A stretch of 6,928 nucleotides of DNA, taken from the NCBI RefSeq assembly GCF_003460605.1, contig NZ_QTVN01000032.1:1-6928 (forward strand). The letters run 5' to 3'. Each line of letters starts with the position of its first letter. The first letter of the stretch is position 1. The translations under genes were made by a program, and so were the position numbers. The stretch is from Ruminococcus sp. AF31-8BH (lineage in GTDB: Bacteria; Bacillota; Clostridia; Lachnospirales; Lachnospiraceae). A model generated the notes under the pieces. It made no database searches and was not told where the DNA came from. It worked only from the letters and a program-made list of their open reading frames with translations. Positions 1 to 4,664 of the stretch are shown piece after piece.

Positions 1-359
1 CTCCCCATTCTGATGGCAAGGCGTTCTCATTGCCTGCGACGGCTCACGGCTTGCAAGGCCGCTTCAACGCTCGGACTGTGACTAAACGCAAGTATCCGGG
101 TTCTGCGCCTGTTCCGGTGGAGCCAGCCTTGCCCCACCTATGGCATGGACCTGTTCGCTCGCTCAGTTTTACAAAGACTGTATTCTCTGAAATCCGAGGT
201 CATGGCGGGTCTGTCACACAGCGCGTTCCCCTTCGTATCCGGGTGTCTTTTTATTCAATTTTCAATCTGCATGAGGCTTGTCTGAACCTCGGGCCATTGT
301 GACCCGAAGTGTTTTGCCTCTCATAAGCCATTTCATTTTCCGGCCTAAATCGGTACGCC
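1..359. other. Gene-poor stretch left of the sigma gene, possibly a structured or recombination region
   Basis: I see no convincing gene here. A plus-strand frame is open from the left edge to the TGA at 300-302, but it has no ATG start or ribosome site, and its composition (many Pro, Arg, His) looks like non-coding translation. The minus strand, which carries the neighbouring genes, is broken by stops. The stretch is GC-rich and holds a perfect 10-base direct repeat GTATCCGGGT at 92-101 and 235-244, several short inverted repeats (for example GGTGG with CCACC around 116-140) and the hairpin repeat at 287-309. In Tn916-type elements the space after the sigma-like gene leads to excisionase and integrase genes, so it could hold recombinase or excisionase binding sites, a long 3' UTR or an RNA gene. 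That is inference from position only. Confidence 0.4.
287..309 (-). repeat. 23-base dispersed hairpin repeat, copy 1
   Basis: The arms are CCTCGGGCCA and TGACCCGAAG around a three-base loop. The same 23-base unit recurs at 856-878 and 5718-5740 in the same orientation. Read as plus-strand RNA, copy 1 has two C/A mismatches (288/308 and 294/302). Read as minus-strand RNA both become G-U wobbles, so the 10-pair stem is unbroken. It lies 50 bases past the sigma gene stop and has no T tract, so it is not a standard terminator. A role in mRNA 3'-end protection or processing is inference. Confidence 0.7.
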
Positions 360-782
360 TTACAAAGAATTTTTCAAAATTTTTTCTAAGCGCCGCAGAC
401 CTCGCTCGATTGCGACACGAACCACTTTTTCATGGACGCCCTCTGCCCGGGCAATGTCCTGTTTGGTCATGCCGAGAATGAAATGAGCATAAATCCGTTT
501 TGCCTGTTTGTCCGGCAAACTGGAAATCGCTGCGTGAAGCTCCTGCATGGTCACTTTCCGCTCATACAGTTCATGGGGCGATAAGGCGACAAAGACAGCT
601 TCGTGCTCCAGCCCGTCGTCCCGATCAAGGGAATAGTAGGCTTTGTGGCGGTATGTACGCAGCCGATAAGCAGCCTCTTTACGCTCAAACTCTTTGAACA
701 TTTCTGCAACTTCTTCCGATACTTCCATGAAGCAATCCGATATATAGAATGGGTAATAGTCCCGCAAATTGATAATAGCCAT
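360..782 (-). CDS. Small sigma-70-like factor of a conjugative element (region 4 only)
   Basis: This 140-residue protein is likely a regulator of element transcription. Residues 89-134 form a sigma region 4-type helix-turn-helix: LPDKQAKRIYAHFILGMTKQ, then DIA, a short turn, and a basic recognition helix (VVRVAIERGLRRLEK). The N-terminal half (MAIINLRDYYPFYISD onward, with an acidic helix near residues 20-36) does not look like the promoter-melting region 2 of a full sigma factor. That fits the short sigma-like proteins coded in Tn916/Tn1549-type elements. I chose the start at 782 because GGAGG sits six bases upstream. The frame runs up to 869, but the extra residues lack a ribosome site and overlap the hairpin repeat. 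It is the first long gene after the attenuator-like leader at 1057-1166, which suggests control by transcription readthrough. The DNA target is unknown. Confidence 0.85.
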   Translation of the reverse strand: MAIINLRDYYPFYISDCFMEVSEEVAEMFKEFERKEAAYRLRTYRHKAYYSLDRDDGLEHEAVFVALSPHELYERKVTMQELHAAISSLPDKQAKRIYAHFILGMTKQDIARAEGVHEKVVRVAIERGLRRLEKILKNSL

Positions 783-855
783 ATTGACCTCCGTTTCGGT
801 TGTTGGTTGACGAGTGACCGAAACGAAGGCGGCGGGGAGCGGCACCGGGGAATGA

Positions 856-878
856 CTTCGGGCCAACATGACCCGAAG
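856..878 (-). repeat. 23-base dispersed hairpin repeat, copy 2
   Basis: The arms are CTTCGGGCCA and TGACCCGAAG with loop ACA. The single C/A mismatch on the plus strand (863/871) is a G-U wobble in minus-strand RNA, so the stem is complete there. It sits in the untranslated leader 73 bases upstream of the sigma start. It differs from copy 3 at one base and from copy 1 at four. Confidence 0.75.
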
Positions 879-999
879 CTAACGCATAAGAACGCAAAAG
901 CGCCCGGGCGGCATGAAGCCACACGGACGCATGAAATGACATAATAATTAAGGTTCCAACAAATTTCGCATACATAGCCGGAATAACCCGGAGGCGGAG

Positions 1000-1059
1000 C
1001 TATGCTTTTTTTAACTGATGTAGGTCATGGGTGCTATGAAAAAAGGCAAAAATAGACAC
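1000..1059 (-). CDS. Putative 19-residue leader peptide with its ribosome site inside a hairpin loop
   Basis: A GTG start at 1059 opens a short frame reading VSIFAFFHSTHDLHQLKKA and ending in TAG at 1000. A perfect AGGAGG ribosome site (plus-strand CCTCCT at 1069-1074) lies nine bases upstream. That site is the loop of the strong hairpin 1057-1087, and the GTG is the last three bases of its 3' arm, so folding would restrict initiation. The hydrophobic N-terminus loosely recalls drug-sensing leader peptides such as ErmC's, which also begins with an IF-rich segment. I make no homology claim. It lies between the attenuator and the sigma gene. The strong ribosome site is the best argument that it is translated, but it could also be chance in an untranslated leader. 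Confidence 0.4.
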   Translation of the reverse strand: MSIFAFFHSTHDLHQLKKA

Positions 1060-1087
1060 GGCGGCAATCCTCCTATATGCCGCCGTG
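1038..1087 (-). terminator. Attenuator terminator hairpin (minus strand)
   Basis: In minus-strand RNA a perfect 10-base stem (arms at 1078-1087 and 1057-1066, CACGGCGGCA with TGCCGCCGTG, 11-base loop) is followed by TCTATTTTTGCCTTTTTT, the usual form of a rho-independent terminator. It lies about 275 bases before the sigma gene start, so it would block sigma transcription unless refolded. Its 5' arm can instead pair with 1136-1143 or, over five bases (CCGTG with CACGG), with 1094-1098. Confidence 0.65.
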
Positions 1088-1166
1088 GATTTACACGGTG
1101 TTAGGTCGTCGTTGGTTTAGGATAGACGAAAAGAAACGGCGGCTCTGATTTTCTCAAAACCGCCGT
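1057..1166 (-). promoter_or_regulatory. Four-arm transcription attenuator candidate upstream of the sigma gene
   Basis: In minus-strand order the arms are: arm 1 ACGGCGG (1160-1166), arm 2 GCCGCCGT (1136-1143), arm 3 CACGGCGGCA (1078-1087) and arm 4 TGCCGCCGTG (1057-1066). Arms 1 and 2 pair over seven bases, arms 3 and 4 over ten with a T-rich tail, and arms 2 and 3 pair perfectly over eight. Pairing 1:2 plus 3:4 would terminate, while 2:3 would let transcription through. A short ORF (1101-1193) covers arms 1 and 2, so a ribosome slowed early in it would mask arm 1 and favour readthrough, the logic of trp and drug-induced attenuators. A further small hairpin, GTATCA with TGATAC (1165-1181), precedes arm 1. 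The pairing is seen directly; the mechanism is inference. Confidence 0.6.
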
Positions 1167-1193
1167 ATCAGTCGATGATACAGAAAAGCGCAC
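1101..1193 (-). CDS. Putative 30-residue leader peptide overlapping the attenuator arms
   Basis: The frame starts with GTG at 1193 and ends with TAA at 1101; it begins VRFSVSSTDTAVLRKSEPPF and ends PKPTTT. The bases AGAGG lie five bases before the start and form a plausible ribosome site. Codons 10-12 fall on attenuator arm 1 and codons 17-20, including a Pro-Pro pair, on arm 2. The stop lies 13 bases before arm 3, so a ribosome that finishes would leave arms 3 and 4 free to form the terminator. This placement is what a control peptide needs. The short length and GTG start mean it could be a chance frame, and no relative is recognised. Confidence 0.4.
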   Translation of the reverse strand: MRFSVSSTDTAVLRKSEPPFLFVYPKPTTT

Positions 1194-1208
1194 GAAATCC
1201 TCTGCCCG

Positions 1209-1292
1209 TCAGCGGTTTTTTTCTTTTCCCCGCTGTGGAGGCAGATGTTTGAATATGCAGGTATGTTTCATGCCGCAAAGGCCACAAAACAT
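1209..1292 (-). CDS. Possible 27-residue cysteine-containing upstream leader peptide
   Basis: The ATG at 1292 opens a short frame beginning MFCGLCGMKHTC and ending in RGKEKNR, then TGA. It has three cysteines and a basic tail. The start lies in the stem of a hairpin (GGTATGTTT at 1260-1268 with AAACATACC at 1287-1295), and no ribosome site is visible, so translation is doubtful. A second ATG five bases upstream (1297) opens a 9-residue frame with the same drawback. Near its 3' end is another inverted repeat, CAGCGG with CCGCTG (1210-1235). It begins 24 bases after the stop of the 85-residue gene, so it would be on the same transcript. Confidence 0.25.
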   Translation of the reverse strand: MFCGLCGMKHTCIFKHLPPQRGKEKNR

Positions 1293-1295
1293 ACC
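1260..1295 (-). promoter_or_regulatory. Strong hairpin at the start of the sigma-gene leader
   Basis: A perfect nine-base stem (GGTATGTTT with AAACATACC) encloses an 18-base loop that can itself pair GCC with GGC. There is no T tract on either side, so it is not an obvious terminator. It starts about 20 bases past the stop of the gene at 1317-1574 and covers the start of a possible leader peptide. It may mark the beginning of the regulatory leader; its function is unknown. Confidence 0.5.
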
Positions 1296-1316
1296 ATGTT
1301 AGTCATTCAATTTGAA

Positions 1317-1574
1317 TTAGAGTTCAATTCTTGCTTTCGATGGCTTATCTTCACAATAGATAACTTTAATCGTTGTTCCCTTGTCAGGGACTTTGTTTCC
1401 TGCGCCAATCCATTTTCGGCAGATGTAATCTTTGCCGTCTATCGTATATTTGACCTTGATAGTATGCGGAAAGGCTGCGCCATCCATCGCATGAACGCGG
1501 GCAGGTTTACGATTCACTTTTAACCACCATTGTTTTATAACTGAAATTACAGTTCCCATTGTTTCTTTTTCCAT
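1317..1574 (-). CDS. Conserved-type hypothetical protein, 85 residues, beta-rich and basic
   Basis: No enzymatic motif is visible. After a short N-terminal stretch (MEKETMGTVISVIKQWWLKV) there is a basic segment (NRKPARVHAMDG). A probable small beta domain follows: KVKYTIDGKDYICRKWIGAG at about residues 40-59, then VPDKGTTIKVIYCEDKPSKA near the end. The pattern of a polypeptide read as Y-x-x-DG-x-x-Y followed by a V-x-Y-strand near Pro-Ser-Lys-Ala recalls small DUF3592-like beta proteins, but this is only a resemblance from memory. I chose the start at 1574 because GGAGG lies eight bases upstream; the next Met (residue 6) lacks a site. There is no signal peptide or clear membrane segment. It lies 48 bases downstream of a truncated membrane ORF and directly upstream of the sigma-gene leader, so their transcription may be linked. 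Confidence 0.7.
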   Translation of the reverse strand: MEKETMGTVISVIKQWWLKVNRKPARVHAMDGAAFPHTIKVKYTIDGKDYICRKWIGAGNKVPDKGTTIKVIYCEDKPSKARIEL

Positions 1575-1622
1575 AAGTTATACCTCCAATGATATTTTTG
1601 ATTGATGATACCTATTTTCTAT

Positions 1623-1814
1623 TCAGCCTTTTCTTTGTTTGTAGTAAAAGCGGAACGCTGCTGCGCCGGTGGCCGCCAACTGTACCAGAATCAGCACAGC
1701 AAACAGACCGAAGCTCTCATAGTAGAACAGTTCATCCCAAAAATATAGTCTGTTCAAATGATGCCATTTATTGTATTCTAAATTTGTAGGTAAGCTGAAC
1801 GGGTAACTTACCAA
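1623..1814 (-). pseudogene. C-terminal remnant of a small membrane protein
   Basis: This frame encodes at most 63 residues. It has no ATG, only a TTG at 1814 with no ribosome site, and a TAG in frame nine codons further upstream. The product reads like the end of a membrane protein: an aromatic-rich segment (NKWHHLNRLYFWDELFYYES), one hydrophobic helix (LFAVLILVQLAATGAAAF) and a short basic tail (RFYYKQRKG). A normal C-terminus with no usable start suggests that the 5' part was lost when the cargo block joined the element. It could instead be a short intact gene starting at TTG. The family is not recognised. The next gene starts 48 bases downstream. Confidence 0.4.
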
Positions 1815-1893
1815 GGGATAGCGGCAACAGATGTCTATCTAACCATACTACCATTGAGATCGAAAAGTATGAATTGAAGAGTACAATAATAGG

Positions 1894-1921
1894 GTTGATT
1901 GAGGATCAACTTTTATTTTTT
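1894..1921 (+). terminator. Rho-independent terminator on the plus strand
   Basis: GTTGAT at 1894-1899 and ATCAAC at 1905-1910 form a six-base stem with loop TGAGG, followed directly by TTTTATTTTTT. No intact plus-strand gene precedes it, so it may be a leftover from a lost gene or may stop antisense transcription. Confidence 0.5.
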
Positions 1922-2070
1922 GTACCTTCATGTTAGAAGCCGTTGTGGACTATTACCTAAAAATAATAGATATAACACAAAGAGAATTATTCAATCTGTC
2001 CAAGCATAACAGGAAGGAAAAGATTGAAATTCCATAGGTAGTGGCTTCGTTGACGCGACTAAGTTCAATA

Positions 2071-2141
2071 CGGAAAAATCGGTCTGCAGGTGTGTCAAAC
2101 AGAAGACACTATTTTTTTATATCTGAGACCGATTGTTTCCG
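2071..2141. terminator. Long inverted repeat and probable terminator after the VanZ gene
   Basis: The outer arms, at 2071-2085 and 2126-2141, read CGGAAAAATCGGTCT and AGACCGATTGTTTCCG. They contain a perfect nine-base core (2077-2085 with 2126-2134). In minus-strand RNA the core is followed by a run of T, which suits termination of the operon ending at 2149. Inside it, GTGTC and GACAC (2092-2096, 2105-2109) followed by TATTTTTTT form a second hairpin that would act on the plus strand. The unit could also be the ends of a tiny 71-base inverted-repeat element, though no target duplication is obvious. Confidence 0.55.
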
Positions 2142-2148
2142 ATACAAT

Positions 2149-2772
2149 TTATGGAACATTCAGCACATCATGGACAAACCAAGTCTGAGCCGTGACCATA
2201 ATGGCAAATGTGCAAATAGCAAAGAGAAGTACTTCAGCCACAGCATTGACACGGCTGGATTGAAGTTGCTTTTTCAGATTGGCAGGCAAGATTCTTGACA
2301 GCAGACAATAAACTAAAAATCCAATACAGGCTCCAGCGGTATTTGTCATCAAGTCATTGATGTCGGAAGAACCCCAGCCAAACATCTGGACAATTTCAAC
2401 AGCCAAAGAAAACAGAAAGCCAGTCAATGCAACCGTCTTCATGTGATGATATTTCTTGTACAGCAGCGGCAGGAAAAATCCCAACGGGACAAACAGAATA
2501 ATATTCAGAATGGTATCAATTGGCCCAGTTATCATACCGATAAATGGAGTCCAAGAAATGTTCGGGCGAAAGGTCATTGTGCTTGTAAAGCCGATACCTG
2601 TGACGGTCAAAAGTCCGAATAAATAATAACCAAAAACAAACACTGCAGCGGTATGGAGAAAACTTTGTGTTCTCCCCAATTTTTTGAGCCACAAGAAATA
2701 CAGTACGAAGACTGGAACCATAAACACATACCCACTAATTGAGCGGATGAGAATATCAGAAATTGGTATCAT
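2149..2772 (-). CDS. VanZ-family membrane protein
   Basis: This 207-residue protein is predicted to have about five or six membrane helices. Family landmarks are visible: N90 and the F94-x-P-x-GF stretch (ILNIILFVPLGFFLPL), the S122-x-x-x-E126-x-x-Q129 helix, and the SSDINDLMTNTAGACIG loop at residues 135-151. VanZ proteins are linked with low-level resistance to teicoplanin and other cell-wall-active lipoglycopeptides or peptides; their biochemistry is poorly known. I chose the start at 2772 because AAGGAG lies six bases upstream. The frame stays open to at least 2874 but that part lacks a ribosome site and overlaps the end of the previous gene. It is the last gene of the ABC-transporter operon and is followed by a terminator, which supports an envelope-protection role for the cassette (inference). 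Confidence 0.88.
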   Translation of the reverse strand: MIPISDILIRSISGYVFMVPVFVLYFLWLKKLGRTQSFLHTAAVFVFGYYLFGLLTVTGIGFTSTMTFRPNISWTPFIGMITGPIDTILNIILFVPLGFFLPLLYKKYHHMKTVALTGFLFSLAVEIVQMFGWGSSDINDLMTNTAGACIGFLVYCLLSRILPANLKKQLQSSRVNAVAEVLLFAICTFAIMVTAQTWFVHDVLNVP

Positions 2773-2852
2773 TATTATCTCCTTGTCAAATTCAAATTTA
2801 TTGCCCATTCCAGCATTGAGCATTTTCTCATAAAGCAAACAGAATACTGTCA

Positions 2853-3032
2853 TTAGTAACGACGGTATTCCCATAATGCTAATCGTAAGTCTAATTGTTC
2901 AATGTCGATTAGACATTCACTTTTACATTTTGGACAAAAGAGAGGAAAATTTTTAAGTACGGTATCTTCCCGAATTTTGTCGCGTGTTTTATTCCCGCAG
3001 ACTGGGCAGCGGATGAACTCTGTTTTCTCCAT
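2853..3032 (-). CDS. Cysteine-rich KTR-type small protein
   Basis: A 59-residue protein with two zinc-finger-like CPxC pairs: C9-P-V-C12 and C32-P-K-C35, with NKTR directly after the first pair. The stretch CPVCGNKTRDKIREDTVLKN matches the cysteine-rich KTR domain found in short proteins of Firmicute conjugative elements, often beside resistance genes. It likely binds one metal ion; its function is unknown. I chose ATG 3032, with GGAG eight bases upstream, over a GTG at 3041 with no site. The final dozen residues (DLRLALWEYRRY) are unlike the tail I recall for this family, so the 3' end may have been rewritten by recombination. It starts five bases after the small membrane gene and is 80 bases from the VanZ start. 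Confidence 0.75.
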   Translation of the reverse strand: MEKTEFIRCPVCGNKTRDKIREDTVLKNFPLFCPKCKSECLIDIEQLDLRLALWEYRRY

Positions 3033-3037
3033 ATTGT

Positions 3038-3151
3038 TCACTCCGAATTGCGATCATTCTTTTTCTTATCCCGATATTTCCGTATGAGTTTATTACGGAT
3101 AGGAACGCCAACACCAATCAAAAGCACAACTGCCAAAATTGTGAAATCCAT
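3038..3151 (-). CDS. 37-residue single-helix membrane protein of the ABC operon
   Basis: The product starts MDFTILAVVLLIGVGVPIRN, one hydrophobic helix at about residues 3-17, followed by a strongly basic tail (KLIRKYRDKKKNDRNSE) that would remain in the cytoplasm. A good ribosome site (GAGG, seven bases before ATG 3151) overlaps the end of the permease gene, whose stop lies nine bases away. The next gene starts five bases after its TGA. Such spacing implies translation with the transporter, and a role as a small accessory or stabilising subunit is plausible. No family is recognised. Its size means routine gene calling may miss it. Confidence 0.65.
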   Translation of the reverse strand: MDFTILAVVLLIGVGVPIRNKLIRKYRDKKKNDRNSE

Positions 3152-3160
3152 ACAATCACC

Positions 3161-3811
3161 TCACATTTCCTTATTCTTCATAACCCGAATGGACAAGAAG
3201 ATTGAAACCGCATACATCACGACAATAGCAAAAACCGCAAGGAAAACGAGAAGTATCGGAGAAGATTCAACGACTGAAATAATTGAGTTCCCGATAGCTG
3301 GCATTTTAGAGAGAAGAAGTAAAGTCACCAAAAAACCGGCCACTGGAATATACATAAATACCCGTCCTTTGATTGAGCCGTACTTGTAATATCCCGGAAT
3401 CTGGAACACGGTATAGAGTGCAAATAAGAATACTCCTGCAATAGCGGCAGTTACAATATCAAATACGCCAACTGTTTCACCCAGTACTTTCAAGACAAGC
3501 GGCTGTGCAATCAAAGAAATAATCAAGGAAAGAAGCCCCATTGCAAGGACAAAAACATAGCGTCCGATCACAAGCTCGCTTTTACGAACAGGTAAAATAC
3601 CAAACAGACGATCCATGCTGTTTTTTTCTGTGATGGAAAAGGTATATCCCGTCGTCATGGCAATAAAGCACATAGCAAATGATACCCCTGTCAGCAAAGA
3701 ACGATTGATTGCGGCAAACACAATCGGCAGAAGCAGGGTAAAGCAAATCGTCTTAAAATATGGTTTTACCAATGCAATATCTAATTTTGTGGATTTCAAA
3801 ATATTACTCAT
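3161..3811 (-). CDS. ABC-2 type transporter permease
   Basis: This 216-residue integral membrane protein is the membrane half of the transporter with the ATPase just upstream. About six hydrophobic helices can be seen: near residues 24-38 (ICFTLLLPIVFAAI), 42-63, 85-107, 116-138, 150-170 and 184-210. A cytoplasmic segment with FSITEKNSMDRLFGILPV between helices 2 and 3 resembles the ABC2_membrane_5 family of small export permeases. I chose ATG 3811 (AGGTG six bases upstream) over a GTG at 3820. The start lies inside the ATPase gene: ATGAGTAA gives an 8-base overlap, so the two are translationally coupled. Two copies probably pair with two ATPases. The substrate cannot be told from sequence; antimicrobial peptides are a common class. 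Confidence 0.85.
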   Translation of the reverse strand: MSNILKSTKLDIALVKPYFKTICFTLLLPIVFAAINRSLLTGVSFAMCFIAMTTGYTFSITEKNSMDRLFGILPVRKSELVIGRYVFVLAMGLLSLIISLIAQPLVLKVLGETVGVFDIVTAAIAGVFLFALYTVFQIPGYYKYGSIKGRVFMYIPVAGFLVTLLLLSKMPAIGNSIISVVESSPILLVFLAVFAIVVMYAVSIFLSIRVMKNKEM

Positions 3812-4664
3812 AATCGTCACCTTTCTTGCTTGTAAACACTACAATTTCATCAATAGTGGCAGGCTCAACAGTCAGGTTGGAGAAATCGTTAATATCTTCG
3901 GTTTTCATCAGAGCCTCAAATCCCGTAGGGAATGTACGAATACCAGCCGCCTTATTTTTCAGATCATCGGACAGTTCCTCAATTCCACCTTTTACAATGC
4001 GGAACATATCTACAAAATCATCTTTGCTGCCAGTAAAGAACAACTCGCCATAACTGATGTAGGTAATATAATCGGCTGCACGCTCCAAATCGCCTGTGAT
4101 ATGGGTGGAGAACAAAACACTATGTTCGCCATCTTCAATATACTCTGAAAGAATTTTCAAAAGTTCATCTCTGGAAACCGGATCAAGTCCACTGGTCGGC
4201 TCGTCAAGGATCAGCAGTTTGGCGTCGTATGAAAACGCACAGGCAAGCATTAACTTCATCTGCATACCTTTGGAAAGTTCTTTTACCTTTTTGGTTGGTG
4301 CAATGTGAAATTTCCGTAACATATCCGCAAATTTCTGGCTGTCCCAATTTGGATAAAATACCGAAATGGATTTTTCAACCTGCGACACTTTCCAATCATC
4401 ACTGAAATAATTTGTATCGAAAACAACGCCCAGCTCTGATTTTACTTTTTGTTCTTCTGCGATATTATCCAGCCCCATCACTTTGACTGTGCCGCCGGTG
4501 CGCTTGAGCATATTCAAAATCAGTTTGATTGTCGTTGTTTTGCCAGAACCATTCGGGCCGATCAAGCCCATAATATACCCCTTTGGCAAAGTAAAGCTGA
4601 TATTGTGAAGTTGAAAAGAATCAAAAGATTTTGAAAGATTCGTTACCTCTAAATAATTAGTCAT
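3804..4664 (-). CDS. ABC transporter ATP-binding protein
   Basis: A 286-residue cytoplasmic ATPase that powers the adjacent permease. It shows Walker A GPNGSGKT at 36-43, the signature LSKGMQMKL at 130-138, Walker B LLILDE at 150-155 followed by PTSGLDP (156-162), and the switch histidine in STH at 186-188. At the Q-loop position, residues 79-87 read GVVFDTNYF, with Asp in place of the usual Gln. I believe YtrB/BcrA-like relatives share this, but that is from memory. The roughly 80 residues after the core are typical of exporters of this type. The start at 4664 has GGAGG nine bases upstream and overlaps the repressor gene by 8 bases (ATGACTAA). With its neighbours it forms a GntR-ABC-permease cassette like ytrA-ytrB and relatives. 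Confidence 0.93.
   Translation of the reverse strand: MTNYLEVTNLSKSFDSFQLHNISFTLPKGYIMGLIGPNGSGKTTTIKLILNMLKRTGGTVKVMGLDNIAEEQKVKSELGVVFDTNYFSDDWKVSQVEKSISVFYPNWDSQKFADMLRKFHIAPTKKVKELSKGMQMKLMLACAFSYDAKLLILDEPTSGLDPVSRDELLKILSEYIEDGEHSVLFSTHITGDLERAADYITYISYGELFFTGSKDDFVDMFRIVKGGIEELSDDLKNKAAGIRTFPTGFEALMKTEDINDFSNLTVEPATIDEIVVFTSKKGDDYE

Larger units (their letters stand above)
1815..2148. other. AT-rich gap with apparent gene debris between the cargo operon and the element backbone
   Basis: No intact gene is supported. Two plus-strand frames look protein-like but lack ribosome sites. One, open from 1799 to 1936, contains IEIEKYELKSTIIGLIEDQ. The other, at 1930-2037, encodes 35 residues beginning MLEAVVDYYLKIIDITQREL and ending KHNRKEKIEIP. 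They overlap in different frames, as expected from a decayed or frameshifted gene tail, but the amino-acid composition is the only evidence. The gap also contains two terminator-like hairpins, listed separately. Confidence 0.3.

Noticed and set aside
1..30. Minus-strand ATG at 30 (MRTPCHQNGE) running off the left edge
   Set aside because: Only ten codons are visible and no ribosome site precedes it, so I cannot tell a gene start from an untranslated spacer.
30..302. Plus-strand frame of about 90 residues, open to the left edge
   Set aside because: It has only a TTG start, no ribosome site, and runs against all neighbouring backbone genes. The composition looks like translated non-coding GC-rich DNA. 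It ends inside hairpin copy 1.
783..869. N-terminal extension of the sigma factor to 869
   Set aside because: The start at 782 has a strong GGAGG site. The extension has none and would code through the hairpin repeat.
685..975. Minus-strand frame of 96 residues beginning MYAKFVGTLIIMSF
   Set aside because: It has no ribosome site before the ATG and overlaps the sigma gene in another frame. The first part looks hydrophobic, but it contains the hairpin repeat, so it is likely chance.
1057..1166. CRISPR-like interpretation of the repeated ACGGCGG/CCGCCGT segments
   Set aside because: The units alternate in orientation and are unevenly spaced with short arms; they are complementary hairpin arms, not direct repeats with spacers.
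1305..1317. Palindrome ATTCAATTTGAAT as an operator
   Set aside because: It is AT-rich, overlaps the end of a gene, and no promoter with acceptable spacing is seen beside it.
2071..2141. Reading the 71-base inverted repeat as a miniature insertion element
   Set aside because: No target-site duplication is visible at the ends, and the T-rich tails fit a terminator for the VanZ operon better.
2773..2874. N-terminal extension of VanZ to 2874
   Set aside because: No ribosome site at 2874, while AAGGAG lies six bases before 2772. The extra segment overlaps the KTR gene.
3615..4148. Plus-strand frame of 177 residues opposite the ABC genes
   Set aside because: It is the complement of two well-supported, motif-bearing genes and lacks a ribosome site.
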